Assembly: GCF_900188245.1 (NCBI RefSeq)
Contig: NZ_FZOK01000008.1
Location: 62,001-126,000 of the forward strand
Length of the DNA: 64,000 bases
Reading direction: 5' to 3'
Origin: Belliella buryatensis
GTDB lineage: Bacteria > Bacteroidota > Bacteroidia > Cytophagales > Cyclobacteriaceae
Shown here: piece by piece, positions 40,216 to 49,052 of the stretch
How the letters are laid out: each line of letters opens with the position of its first letter
Position numbering within the stretch: position 1 is the stretch's first letter
Program-made: the position numbers and the translations under genes
The notes under the pieces: generated by a model
Told to the model about the DNA's origin: nothing
What the model saw: the letters and a program-made list of their open reading frames with translations, nothing else
Databases searched by the model: none

Positions 40216-43200
40216 TTAGTCTAAGGTAATTTCTAGAGCCAAACCTCTAAGTTCATGAACCAATACATTGAATGATTCAGGAATATTTGGCTTAGGAAGG
40301 TTTTCACCTTTCACGATTGCTTCATAAGCTTTAGCTCTACCGACTACATCATCAGACTTGACAGTTAGGATTTCTTGTAGCACGTGAGATGCACCAAATG
40401 CTTCTAATGCCCAAACCTCCATTTCACCAAACCTCTGTCCACCAAATTGAGCTTTACCACCTAGTGGCTGCTGGGTGATCAAAGAGTATGGACCGATAGA
40501 TCTTGCGTGCATCTTATCATCTACAAGGTGACCAAGTTTCAACATATAAGCAATACCCACTGTAACTGGTTGGTCGAATTTCTTACCAGAAAGACCGTCG
40601 TATAAGTATGTTCTACCATAAGCTGGAAGACCTGCTTTTTCCAATTCTTCAGAAACTTCCTCCATGGTCGCTCCATCAAAAATAGGTGTAGCATACTTTT
40701 TACCCATCTTATGACCTGCCCAAGCGAGAACTGTCTCAAAGATCTGACCTATGTTCATCCTTGAAGGTACACCTAGTGGATTCAATACGATATCCATTGG
40801 GGTACCATCCTCTAGGAATGGCATGTCTTCCTCTCTTACGATTCTAGCTACTATACCTTTGTTACCGTGACGACCTGCCATTTTATCACCTACTTTAAGC
40901 TTACGCTTTTTAGCAACATAGACTTTAGCAAGTTGAACAATACCAGCAGGCAACTCGTCTCCTACTTCCAATGTGAATTTATCACGTTTGAAAATACCAG
41001 CGATTTCGTTTCTAGCATTGATGTAGTTCTTAACTAGCTGCTGAATCAGTTTATTGATATGCGCATCATCAGTCCAATCATCTAAAATAATGTCAGAAAT
41101 CAAATTAGCTTCTTCCTGAACGTTATAATTAGATTCATCTCTATAAGGATTTTTTGCAGGGAATAAATTCTGCTCAATATTTTTAGCATTGAACTTGACC
41201 CCTTTACTGATGATCTCGTCTCCAAACTTGTGCCTTACTCCAAGAGATGTCTTACCATCCAATAAGGCCACCAATTTGTTGATCATTTTGGCTCTGATTC
41301 CCAATAGGTCTTTAGAGTATTTACCCTTTAGCTTCTCTACTTCAGCCTTAGATTTTGCTCTTAAATCCTTATCTTTTTTAGGTCTTGAGAACAATTTGGT
41401 CTCTATAACAACGCCATTCAATGATGGAGAAGCTTTCAAGGAAGCATCTTTAACATCACCAGCTTTATCACCAAATATAGCTCTCAATAGTTTTTCCTCA
41501 GGGGTAGGATCAGTTTCACCCTTTGGAGTAATCTTACCGATGATAATATCTCCTTCTTTCAGTTCAGCACCTACTCGAATGATACCATTCTCATCTAGAT
41601 TTTTAACAGCTTCTTCTGACACATTTGGTATTTCAGATGTAAGCTCCTCTTCTCCCCTCTTAGTATCTCTAACTTCAAGTTGGAATTCTTCGATATGAAT
41701 AGAAGTAAAGATATCCTCTCTCGCAACTCTTTCAGAAATTACAATTGCATCTTCAAAGTTATATCCTTGCCAAGGCATGTACGCTACTCTCAAGTTCTTA
41801 CCAAGGGCAAGCTCTCCATTATTTGTAGCATAACCTTCTACTAAGACCTGGCCTTTTTTCACCCTTTGTCCTTTTAGAACAAGTGGTGTCAAGTTGATTG
41901 TAGTATCTTGGTTGGTTCTTCTGAACTTTACAAGATTGTAAGATTTATATTCATCACTGAAATTGACCAAAAGATCATCTTCAGTAAGATCATATTTTAT
42001 AGTGATTTTAGTAGCATCCACATAGTCAACAACACCATCTGTTTCCGCAATGATCAATGCTCTTGAATCAATAGCAGCTTTTGCTTCTAAACCTGTACCA
42101 ACGATAGGTGCCTCAGCTTTCAACAAAGGAACTGCTTGACGTTGCATGTTTGACCCCATCAAAGCACGGTTGGCATCATCATGCTCCAAGAAAGGAATCA
42201 AAGAAGCTGCAACTGATACAATTTGATTAGGAGCGACATCCATGTAACTGATCTCTTTTGGATCCAATACAGGGAAATCACCTTCAAATCTGGCTTTAAC
42301 TCTATCATTTATAAATGTACCTTTCTCATCTAGAGGAGCATTTGCCTGAGCGATATTATTGTCATCCTCTTCTTCAGCAGTCAAGAAAACAATATCCTCA
42401 GCGGACATACTTACCTTTCCATCCTTAACTTTTCTGTAAGGAGTTTCCAAAAAGCCCATCGAATTTACTTTCGCATGCACACAAAGTGAGGAGATCAAAC
42501 CAATGTTTGGCCCTTCTGGGGTTTCGATCGTACAAAGTCTACCGTAGTGAGTATAGTGAACATCTCGAACTTCGAAACCAGCTCTTTCTCTTGAAAGACC
42601 ACCTGGACCCAATGCCGATAATCTTCTTTTGTGCGTTAACTCAGCAAGTGGATTGGTTTGATCCATAAACTGAGAAAGCTGATTGGTTCCAAAGAAAGAG
42701 TTAATCACAGAAGATAATGTTCTTGCATTGATCAAATCAACAGGCTTAAAATCTTCATTGTCCCTTACATTCATCCTTTCTCTGATGGTTCTTGCCATTC
42801 TTGCAAGACCTACACCAAACTGAGAATACAATTGCTCTCCTACAGTTCTTACTCTTCTATTGCTCAAGTGATCAATATCATCAACTACAGCTTTTGAGTT
42901 GATCAAACCGATGAGATATTTTACAATATTGATAATATCTTCGGTGGTCAAAACAATTTTTTCTGAATCAATATCAAGACCAAGTTTTTTATTGATTCTG
43001 TATCTACCTACTTCCCCCAGATCATATCTCTTATCAGAGAAAAACAAACCATGGATTACCTCTCTAGCTGTAGCTTCATCTGGAGCTTCAGTATTTCTTA
43101 ATTGTCTATAAATTACTTCTACAGCCTCTTTTTCAGAGTTAGAATTATCTTTCTGCAGAGTATTGTAGATAATTGAATAATCTGCCACATTGACATCTTC

Positions 43201-44091
43201 TCTATGCAGAATAATCGACTTAGCGCCAGATTCCAAAATCAATTCAATATCTTCCTCCGTTAGAATGGAATCTCTTTCCAAAAGGACTTCATTCCTATCA
43301 ATTGAAACTACCTCTCCAGTATCTTCATCCACAAAGTCTTCAACCCAAGTTCGAAGTACTCTAGCTGCAAGTTTTCTACCTGCTGCTTTTTTAAGAGCTG
43401 CTTTGGTGGCTGCAACTTCCTCAGATAATCCAAAAAGATCTAAAATAGCTTTATCAGAGCCATAACCTATAGCTCTAAGAAGTGTAGTAACTGGGAATTT
43501 TTTCTTTCTATCAATGTAAGCATACATCACATTGTTGATATCTGTAGCAAATTCTATCCAGCTTCCCTTGAAAGGAATAATTCTGGCAGAATATAACTTG
43601 GTACCATTAGTATGTTTACTTTGAGCGAAGAATACACCAGGAGATCTATGAAGTTGGGAAACAATAACTCGCTCTGCTCCATTGATCACAAACGAACCCT
43701 TCTCTGTCATGTAAGGAAGATTCCCAAGGAAAACCTCCTGCTCGATTGTCTCAAAATCCTCGTTGTCTTCATCAGAACACAGCAATCTTAATTTGGCTTT
43801 GAGTGGAACAGAATAAGTAAGACCTCTATCAATACATTCTTCGATATTGTATTTTGGAGGATCTACAGCGTAGTCAATAAATTCAAGAGTGAAGTTTTCT
43901 CTAGAATCACTAATAGGGAAATTCTCAGAAAACACTTTGAAAAGACCATCCTGTCTCCTTTTTTCAGCCGGAGTGTCCAACTGGAAAAAATCTTTAAAGG
44001 ATTGTAATTGGATATCTAAGAAATCCGGATAGTCTTTGACTACCTTAATAGATGAGAAACTTTTCCTTTCGGTTTGATTCTGGATAGCCAA
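40216..44091 (-). CDS. rpoB: RNA polymerase beta subunit
   Basis: 1291 residues. The rifampicin region reads [20 protein letters not shown] followed by [10 protein letters not shown], with D, H and S at the positions equivalent to E. coli 516, 526 and 531, so it looks rifampicin-sensitive. The C-terminal region has GRHGNKG and the beta-beta' interface [24 protein letters not shown] (interrupted here for length: [15 protein letters not shown]). It is preceded by an attenuator after rplL. Confidence 0.98.
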   Translation of the reverse strand: MAIQNQTERKSFSSIKVVKDYPDFLDIQLQSFKDFFQLDTPAEKRRQDGLFKVFSENFPISDSRENFTLEFIDYAVDPPKYNIEECIDRGLTYSVPLKAKLRLLCSDEDNEDFETIEQEVFLGNLPYMTEKGSFVINGAERVIVSQLHRSPGVFFAQSKHTNGTKLYSARIIPFKGSWIEFATDINNVMYAYIDRKKKFPVTTLLRAIGYGSDKAILDLFGLSEEVAATKAALKKAAGRKLAARVLRTWVEDFVDEDTGEVVSIDRNEVLLERDSILTEEDIELILESGAKSIILHREDVNVADYSIIYNTLQKDNSNSEKEAVEVIYRQLRNTEAPDEATAREVIHGLFFSDKRYDLGEVGRYRINKKLGLDIDSEKIVLTTEDIINIVKYLIGLINSKAVVDDIDHLSNRRVRTVGEQLYSQFGVGLARMARTIRERMNVRDNEDFKPVDLINARTLSSVINSFFGTNQLSQFMDQTNPLAELTHKRRLSALGPGGLSRERAGFEVRDVHYTHYGRLCTIETPEGPNIGLISSLCVHAKVNSMGFLETPYRKVKDGKVSMSAEDIVFLTAEEEDDNNIAQANAPLDEKGTFINDRVKARFEGDFPVLDPKEISYMDVAPNQIVSVAASLIPFLEHDDANRALMGSNMQRQAVPLLKAEAPIVGTGLEAKAAIDSRALIIAETDGVVDYVDATKITIKYDLTEDDLLVNFSDEYKSYNLVKFRRTNQDTTINLTPLVLKGQRVKKGQVLVEGYATNNGELALGKNLRVAYMPWQGYNFEDAIVISERVAREDIFTSIHIEEFQLEVRDTKRGEEELTSEIPNVSEEAVKNLDENGIIRVGAELKEGDIIIGKITPKGETDPTPEEKLLRAIFGDKAGDVKDASLKASPSLNGVVIETKLFSRPKKDKDLRAKSKAEVEKLKGKYSKDLLGIRAKMINKLVALLDGKTSLGVRHKFGDEIISKGVKFNAKNIEQNLFPAKNPYRDESNYNVQEEANLISDIILDDWTDDAHINKLIQQLVKNYINARNEIAGIFKRDKFTLEVGDELPAGIVQLAKVYVAKKRKLKVGDKMAGRHGNKGIVARIVREEDMPFLEDGTPMDIVLNPLGVPSRMNIGQIFETVLAWAGHKMGKKYATPIFDGATMEEVSEELEKAGLPAYGRTYLYDGLSGKKFDQPVTVGIAYMLKLGHLVDDKMHARSIGPYSLITQQPLGGKAQFGGQRFGEMEVWALEAFGASHVLQEILTVKSDDVVGRAKAYEAIVKGENLPKPNIPESFNVLVHELRGLALEITLD

Positions 44092-44179
44092 GGCAGTATA
44101 TATTTATAGTGATAATTAATAACCAAATGCGACAATTTTCGCTTGAAATAGTGCAATTTTTTACCTGTGCACAAACAGG

Positions 44180-44206
44180 AAAAGACCTGACTTGTCAGTC
44201 AGGTCT
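44180..44206 (-). terminator. Attenuator between rplL and rpoB
   Basis: Perfect ten-base stem AGACCTGACT / AGTCAGGTCT (44197-44206 with 44183-44192) around GACA, followed on the minus strand by only four T. The short T-run suits partial termination, as known between rplL and rpoB in E. coli. Confidence 0.8.
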
Positions 44207-44245
44207 ATTACCATTACCTTCACCTTAAGGCAAAGAGAGGCAAAA

Positions 44246-44626
44246 TTACTTCAACTCTACTTCAGCACCAGCCTCTTCAAGAGACTTTTTCAAAGCTTCA
44301 GCTTCGTCTTTAGCGATACCTTCTTTAACAGCTTTAGGAGCACCGTCAACTAGTTCTTTTGCTTCTTTCAAACCAAGACCAGTCAATTCTTTCACAAGCT
44401 TAACTACAGCAAGTTTCTGACCACCAGCGGCTTTAAGGATAACATCGAATGAAGACTTTTCTTCTTCAGCAGCACCAGCATCACCAGCAGCACCACCAGC
44501 TACCATTACAGCGCCAGCAGCAGCAGGTTCGATACCATACTCGTCTTTCAAAATATCAGCCAATTCTTTTACTTCTTTTACAGTCAAGTTTACCAACTGA
44601 TCAGCAAGTTGTTTAAGATCTGCCAT
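44246..44626 (-). CDS. rplL: 50S ribosomal protein L7/L12
   Basis: 126 residues. N-terminal dimerisation helices ([21 protein letters not shown]), an Ala/Gly-rich hinge (about 34-52) and the C-terminal domain with [22 protein letters not shown] that recruits GTPase factors. Multi-copy stalk protein, 50 bases after rplJ. Confidence 0.97.
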   Translation of the reverse strand: MADLKQLADQLVNLTVKEVKELADILKDEYGIEPAAAGAVMVAGGAAGDAGAAEEEKSSFDVILKAAGGQKLAVVKLVKELTGLGLKEAKELVDGAPKAVKEGIAKDEAEALKKSLEEAGAEVELK

Positions 44627-44676
44627 TGTATTAATATTTAAATTGTTGTGTTTACTAATTGATTTGATAAATTATA

Positions 44677-45213
44677 TTATTCTTTTTCAGAAAGTGTCTT
44701 AACCACACCAGCGATAGTATTCTGACCATATTGGAGGGCAGAAATAAGATTTTTCGCTGGGGATTGAAGAAGTCCGATAACATCTCCCAAAAGTTCATTT
44801 TTAGATTTAAGAGTAGATAACATTTCTAGGTTTTTTTCACCTATAAACACATCTGAATCTATATATGCACCTTTGAAAACTGGTCTTACTTCTTTCTTAC
44901 CAAGTTTCTTTCTAAAATCAAGGATTACTTTCGCTGGTAGGTTTCCAATTTCTTTGGAGAACACAATACCAGAAAAACCTTTAAGTGTCTCTTCTGAGAA
45001 TTTCACATAGTCACCATCGAGATTCTCGAGGGCTTTTGCGATAAGTGTATTTTTATATACTCTATATTCAACACCTTTCTCGAAACAAGCTCTTCTGAAA
45101 GCATTTACCTGAGCTACATTGAAACCTCCTGCATCAGTAATGTAGAAATACGGGTTTTCTTTGAATTTCTCGGTAAGACTTTCGATTATTTCTCTTTTTT
45201 CGTCTCTAGTCAT
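44677..45213 (-). CDS. rplJ: 50S ribosomal protein L10
   Basis: 178 residues. RNA-binding N-terminal domain (FYITDAGGFNVAQVNAFRRA, YRVYKNTLIAKAL) and a C-terminal helix that carries L7/L12 dimers. It starts two bases after rplA, so no room exists for the separate L10 leader RNA seen in several other phyla. Confidence 0.96.
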   Translation of the reverse strand: MTRDEKREIIESLTEKFKENPYFYITDAGGFNVAQVNAFRRACFEKGVEYRVYKNTLIAKALENLDGDYVKFSEETLKGFSGIVFSKEIGNLPAKVILDFRKKLGKKEVRPVFKGAYIDSDVFIGEKNLEMLSTLKSKNELLGDVIGLLQSPAKNLISALQYGQNTIAGVVKTLSEKE

Positions 45214-45215
45214 AA

Positions 45216-45914
45216 TTAAATACCTTGAATGCTACCTTTATCTACAATAATTCCAGGAGACATTGTACTTGACAAATGAATACTTCTGAAATAGGTTCCT
45301 TTTGAAGAAGCAGGTTTAAGTTTAGAAATTGTAGCGATAAGCTCTTTTGCATTTTCCTGAATTTGCTCAGGTGTAAAAGATGCTTTACCTATACCAGCAT
45401 GAATGATTCCAAATTTATCTACTTTGAAATCAATTTTACCAGCTTTTACTTCTTTAACAGCTTTTCCTACTTCCAATGTAACTGTACCAGATTTTGGGTT
45501 AGGCATCAAGCCCCTAGGTCCCAAAACCCTACCTAATCTACCAACTTTTGCCATCACGTTAGGCATGGTGATAATCACATCGATATCAGTCCATCCGCCT
45601 TCGATTTTAGCAATATAGTCGTCTAATCCAACATAGTCTGCACCTGCTTCTTTGGCTTCAGCTTCTTTGTCAGGGGTACAAAGTACCAAAACCTTAACAT
45701 CTTTACCTGTACCATGAGGCAATGCAACTACTCCTCTTACCATTTGATCAGCTTTTCTAGGATCTACGCCCAAACGAACGTCGATATCTACTGAAGCATC
45801 AAATTTGGTGTTAGTGATTTGCTTCACAATTGAAGAAGCTTCCTCTAGGGAGTACTGTTGGCTTGGGTCGTACTTAGAAAGAGCTTCTTTTTGCTTTTTT
45901 GTTAACTTAGCCAT
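45216..45914 (-). CDS. rplA: 50S ribosomal protein L1
   Basis: 232 residues from ATG 45914 ([16 protein letters not shown]); an open frame continues to 45986 inside rplK and is rejected. Signature [14 protein letters not shown] and [18 protein letters not shown]1 stalk protein and, in many bacteria, repressor of rplKA. Ten bases after rplK. Confidence 0.97.
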   Translation of the reverse strand: MAKLTKKQKEALSKYDPSQQYSLEEASSIVKQITNTKFDASVDIDVRLGVDPRKADQMVRGVVALPHGTGKDVKVLVLCTPDKEAEAKEAGADYVGLDDYIAKIEGGWTDIDVIITMPNVMAKVGRLGRVLGPRGLMPNPKSGTVTLEVGKAVKEVKAGKIDFKVDKFGIIHAGIGKASFTPEQIQENAKELIATISKLKPASSKGTYFRSIHLSSTMSPGIIVDKGSIQGI

Positions 45915-45924
45915 AGTGTTTATT

Positions 45925-46368
45925 TTATTCCTCCCAAGGAGCTTTTCCAGATACTGTGATACCCATACTTCTAGCTGTACCTGCAATCATTTTCATTGCA
46001 GACTCAACTTTGAAAGCATTTAAGTCAGGCATTTTCACCTCAGCGATTTCCTTTACTTGATCCCAAGTAACGGAACCTACTTTTTTCCTATTAGGCTCTG
46101 AAGATCCCCCTTTAATTTTTGCAGCCTCAATCAGCATATTAGCAGCTGGAGGAGTTTTTACTACAAAATCAAAAGACTTATCAGAGTAAACAGTAATCAA
46201 AACAGGCAATACTGAACCCATTTTATCTTGGGTTCTGGCATTGAATTGCTTACAGAACTCCATAATGTTCAAACCCTTGGAACCAAGGGCTGGACCTACT
46301 GGAGGTGATGGATTTGCCTGGCCACCTTTCACCTGTAATTTCACATAACCAGTGATTTCCTTAGCCAT
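45925..46368 (-). CDS. rplK: 50S ribosomal protein L11
   Basis: 147 residues. [20 protein letters not shown], then [19 protein letters not shown] with the thiostrepton-site prolines, and the C-terminal RNA-binding domain ending GSARSMGI-like [12 protein letters not shown]. Three bases after nusG. Confidence 0.97.
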   Translation of the reverse strand: MAKEITGYVKLQVKGGQANPSPPVGPALGSKGLNIMEFCKQFNARTQDKMGSVLPVLITVYSDKSFDFVVKTPPAANMLIEAAKIKGGSSEPNRKKVGSVTWDQVKEIAEVKMPDLNAFKVESAMKMIAGTARSMGITVSGKAPWEE

Positions 46369-46371
46369 TTC

Positions 46372-46929
46372 CTAGTCTTGTTTTTCTACTTGTATAAAGT
46401 TTAACTCTACAGGGGTGTTTCGTCCAAAGATTTTGACCATAACATTCAATTTCTTTTTATCTTCAAACACCTCTTCTATTGTCCCGGAGAACCCACTGAA
46501 AGGACCGTCCATTACTTTTACGGTCTCTCCAACTATAAATGGAGTATCTAATTTCTCTGCAAACTCATCAATCTCTTCAACTCGTCCTAAGATTCTGTTG
46601 ACTTCTGACTGACGTAATGGCTCAGGGGTTTTGGAAGCCCCCCCTTGGTTTGACCCTAAGAAACCGATAACACCCGGAATGCTTGTAATTACGTGATTAG
46701 CTTCACCATTGGTAAGATCCGCATTAACTAAAACATAGCCAGGAAAGAAATTTCTCTCTCTGACTCTTTTCTTGCCATTGCGCATCTCGTAAACTTTCTC
46801 AGATGGTATCAAAACCTCAGGAATAAAATCCTCAAGTTTCTGACGGAGAATTTCATTATCCAAGTAGGTCTTGGCTTTTTTCTCCTGTCCAGCTACCACC
46901 CTAAGTACATACCACTTATGTTCAGCCAT
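46372..46929 (-). CDS. nusG: Transcription elongation/antitermination factor NusG
   Basis: 185 residues. NGN domain ([31 protein letters not shown]) and a C-terminal KOW domain ([21 protein letters not shown]). It couples RNA polymerase to the ribosome via S10 and to Rho. 17 bases after secE, the usual pair. Confidence 0.97.
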   Translation of the reverse strand: MAEHKWYVLRVVAGQEKKAKTYLDNEILRQKLEDFIPEVLIPSEKVYEMRNGKKRVRERNFFPGYVLVNADLTNGEANHVITSIPGVIGFLGSNQGGASKTPEPLRQSEVNRILGRVEEIDEFAEKLDTPFIVGETVKVMDGPFSGFSGTIEEVFEDKKKLNVMVKIFGRNTPVELNFIQVEKQD

Positions 46930-46946
46930 CAGTAAATTCTATTCAA

Positions 46947-47135
46947 TTAAAATAAGTCGTAAAACCAAGTCATCAAATTCTCGAATCCCAAATCAATTAC
47001 TCCAATCAATAGAGAAAAAATAAGGGATGCTACGATGACCAAAACAGCACTGTTTTGTAAGAACGAGTAGTTAGGCCATGTGACCTTATTTTTCATCTCG
47101 TCTATGGATTCAATGACAAAACTCTTGATATTCAT
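46947..47135 (-). CDS. secE: Preprotein translocase subunit SecE
   Basis: 62 residues, the short form. An amphipathic N-terminal helix with ESIDEMKNKVTWPNY (the conserved WP motif) and one transmembrane helix (about 30-52). Clamps SecY. It follows tRNA-Trp by 18 bases. Confidence 0.95.
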   Translation of the reverse strand: MNIKSFVIESIDEMKNKVTWPNYSFLQNSAVLVIVASLIFSLLIGVIDLGFENLMTWFYDLF

Positions 47136-47153
47136 GGTTTTACTTTATTGTTG

Positions 47154-47224
47154 CACGGGCAGAGAGATTCGAACTCCCATCAACGGTTTTGGAGACCGCT
47201 ATTCTGCCATTGAACTATGCCCGT
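47154..47224 (-). tRNA. trnW: tRNA-Trp (anticodon CCA)
   Basis: 71 bases. Acceptor ACGGGCA pairs with TGCCCGT, discriminator G; T8 and A9 follow; the anticodon loop reads CTCCAAA; the T loop is TTCGAAT. The CCA end is not fully encoded. It sits between tuf and secE. Confidence 0.97.
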
Positions 47225-47251
47225 AGATTATTTTGACCCTTAAAAGGAACG

Positions 47252-47283
47252 CAAAAGTAGGGAAATATGGATTAAGAAACAAA
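47252..47283 (-). promoter_or_regulatory. Promoter for tRNA-Trp-secE-nusG-rplKAJL-rpoBC
   Basis: Minus-strand TTTG (47280-47283), 20 bases, TACTTTTG (47252-47259), about 28 bases before the tRNA. Its -33 box overlaps the second arm of the tuf terminator. Confidence 0.72.
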
Positions 47284-47316
47284 TGCGACCCCGAAAAATT
47301 TCAAGATCGCATTTGT
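47279..47316 (-). terminator. Terminator-like hairpin after tuf
   Basis: Perfect ten-base stem ACAAATGCGA / TCGCATTTGT (47307-47316 with 47279-47288) over an 18-base loop, followed on the minus strand by TTCTTAA. The loop is long and the T-run interrupted, so termination may be partial. Confidence 0.6.
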
Positions 47317-47336
47317 CAATATAATAATTCTATTGA

Positions 47337-48524
47337 TTAGTCTAGAATCTCAGTTACCTGACCAGCTCCTACTGTTCTACCACCCTCACGGATAGCAAAG
47401 CGTAGACCTTTCTCAAGTGCTACTGCGTTCAACAAGTTAACTTCAATAGTTACGTTATCACCTGGCATTACCATTTCAACGTTCTCTGGAAGTTTAATTT
47501 CACCTGTTACATCAGTAGTTCTTAAATAGAACTGTGGACGGTATTTGTTAAAGAAAGGAGTGTGACGACCACCTTCTTCTTTAGAAAGTACGTAAACTTC
47601 AGCGTTAAAGTGAGCGTGAGGCTTCACAGAACCTGGCTTACAGATAATCATACCTCTCTTGATTTGAGATTTTTCAATACCTCTCAACAATAGACCTACG
47701 TTATCACCTGCTTCACCTCTATCAAGAATCTTACGGAACATCTCAACACCAGTTACAGTAGACTTAAGACCTTGTGCACCCATACCGATGATATCTACTG
47801 GATCACCAGAGTTGATTACCCCTCTTTCGATTCTACCAGTAGCTACAGTACCACGACCAGTGATCGAGAATACATCCTCTACAGGCATCAAGAAGTCTTT
47901 GTCAATAAGACGCTCAGGAAGTGGAATATGATTATCCACAGCATCCATCAATTCCATGATTTTTTCTTCCCACTTAGCTTCACCGTTAAGGCCACCAAGT
48001 GCAGAACCAGCGATTACTGGAATATTATCTCCATCGAAATCGTAGAAAGAAAGAAGTTCTCTAACTTCCATTTCTACAAGCTCAAGAAGCTCTGGGTCAT
48101 CTACCATGTCCACTTTATTCAAGAAAACAACAAGAGCAGGTACACCTACTTGACGAGCAAGAAGAATGTGTTCTCTTGTTTGCGGCATCGGACCATCAGT
48201 TGCTGCTACTACTAGTATAGCGCCATCCATTTGAGCAGCACCAGTTACCATGTTCTTTACATAATCAGCGTGACCTGGACAGTCAACGTGAGCATAGTGT
48301 CTAGCTTCTGTTTGATACTCAACATGAGATGTGTTGATAGTGATACCTCTTTCTTTTTCTTCTGGAGCGTTGTCGATAGAAGAGAAATCTCTTAATTCAG
48401 AAAGACCTTTTTTGGCCAATACTGTAGTAATGGCAGCAGTCAAAGTTGTCTTTCCATGGTCTACGTGACCAATCGTACCGATATTAACGTGCGGTTTGGA
48501 ACGGTCAAAGGTTGCTTTTGCCAT
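47337..48524 (-). CDS. tuf: Elongation factor Tu
   Basis: 395 residues, family length. [14 protein letters not shown] (G1), [12 protein letters not shown] (G2), [12 protein letters not shown] (G3), NKVDMVDD (G4). Delivers aminoacyl-tRNA. It lies downstream of three tRNA genes as in the E. coli tufB locus; no second tuf lies in the str unit of this window. Confidence 0.98.
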   Translation of the reverse strand: MAKATFDRSKPHVNIGTIGHVDHGKTTLTAAITTVLAKKGLSELRDFSSIDNAPEEKERGITINTSHVEYQTEARHYAHVDCPGHADYVKNMVTGAAQMDGAILVVAATDGPMPQTREHILLARQVGVPALVVFLNKVDMVDDPELLELVEMEVRELLSFYDFDGDNIPVIAGSALGGLNGEAKWEEKIMELMDAVDNHIPLPERLIDKDFLMPVEDVFSITGRGTVATGRIERGVINSGDPVDIIGMGAQGLKSTVTGVEMFRKILDRGEAGDNVGLLLRGIEKSQIKRGMIICKPGSVKPHAHFNAEVYVLSKEEGGRHTPFFNKYRPQFYLRTTDVTGEIKLPENVEMVMPGDNVTIEVNLLNAVALEKGLRFAIREGGRTVGAGQVTEILD

Positions 48525-48587
48525 GCGTGAAAATCCTCTGTTTTAGTTAAAGATATAAATTAATTATTTTTTTCTTCAATGTTTCTG

Positions 48588-48659
48588 AGCCAACGACGGG
48601 ATTTGAACCCGTGACCCCTTCCTTACCAAGGAAGTACTCTACCCCTGAGCTACGTCGGC
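48588..48659 (-). tRNA. trnT: tRNA-Thr (anticodon GGT)
   Basis: 72 bases. Acceptor GCCGACG with CGTTGGC (one G-U pair), T8; anticodon stem CTTCC/GGAAG around TTGGTAA; T loop TTCAAAT. 63 bases upstream of the tuf start. Confidence 0.97.
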
Positions 48660-48692
48660 TGTTGACATTTATGTATGCCTATAAAAGCATAG

Positions 48693-48765
48693 AGCGGGAG
48701 ACGAGGCTCGAACCCGCGACCTGCAGCTTGGAAGGCTGCCGCTCTACCAACTGAGCTACTCCCGC
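48693..48765 (-). tRNA. trnG: tRNA-Gly (anticodon TCC)
   Basis: 73 bases. Acceptor GCGGGAG with CTCCCGC, T8; anticodon stem GCAGC/GCTGC around CTTCCAA; T loop TTCGAGC. Between the Tyr and Thr tRNAs. Confidence 0.97.
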
Positions 48766-48816
48766 TTTTAATTACGTGATTGCAAAAGTAATTATTTTTT
48801 TGACAAAAACGCAATG

Positions 48817-48899
48817 TGGGGGAAACAGGATTCGAACCTGTGAAGACATAAGTCAACGGATTTACAGTCCGTCCCAGTTGGCCGCTTTGGTATTCCCCC
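48817..48899 (-). tRNA. trnY: tRNA-Tyr (anticodon GTA)
   Basis: 83 bases with a long variable arm as expected of a class II tRNA. Acceptor GGGGGAA with TTCCCCC, discriminator A; anticodon stem ACGGA/TCCGT around CTGTAAA; T loop TTCGAAT. First gene of the tRNA-tuf unit. Confidence 0.97.
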
Positions 48900-48957
48900 A
48901 ACTGAATTATCATTAAGATTTAAAGTTATCAGAACTTTTCGTTCTCTTAACGGATGG

Positions 48958-48988
48958 CAAAATTATACCCTTTTCTCAAACATTCAAA
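48958..48988 (-). promoter_or_regulatory. Promoter of tRNA-Tyr-Gly-Thr-tuf
   Basis: Minus-strand TTTG (48985-48988), 19 bases, TAATTTTG (48958-48965), about 59 bases upstream of tRNA-Tyr. Same geometry as the rpsL and rplC promoters. A short hairpin AGAAC/GTTCT (48931-48945) lies in the leader. Confidence 0.82.
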
Positions 48989-49052
48989 ATTCTACCAAAA
49001 ATTTTCAAGTCTTTTTTCTTCACCTGTAAATAAACTCAAAGAAATCAAGTGA

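Noticed and set aside
41189-41698. 169-codon open frame on plus inside rpoB
   Set aside because: Antisense shadow of a highly constrained gene; Ser/Leu-rich with no family resemblance.
45214-45216. L10 leader RNA
   Set aside because: Only two bases separate rplA and rplJ, so there is no room for it.
45915-45986. Longer rplA start
   Set aside because: The extension overlaps rplK and has no L1 similarity; ATG 45914 gives the normal MAKLTKKQ start.
48650-48913. 87-codon frame across tRNA-Gly and tRNA-Tyr
   Set aside because: It reads through two complete tRNA genes; its peptide has the usual translated-tRNA look.
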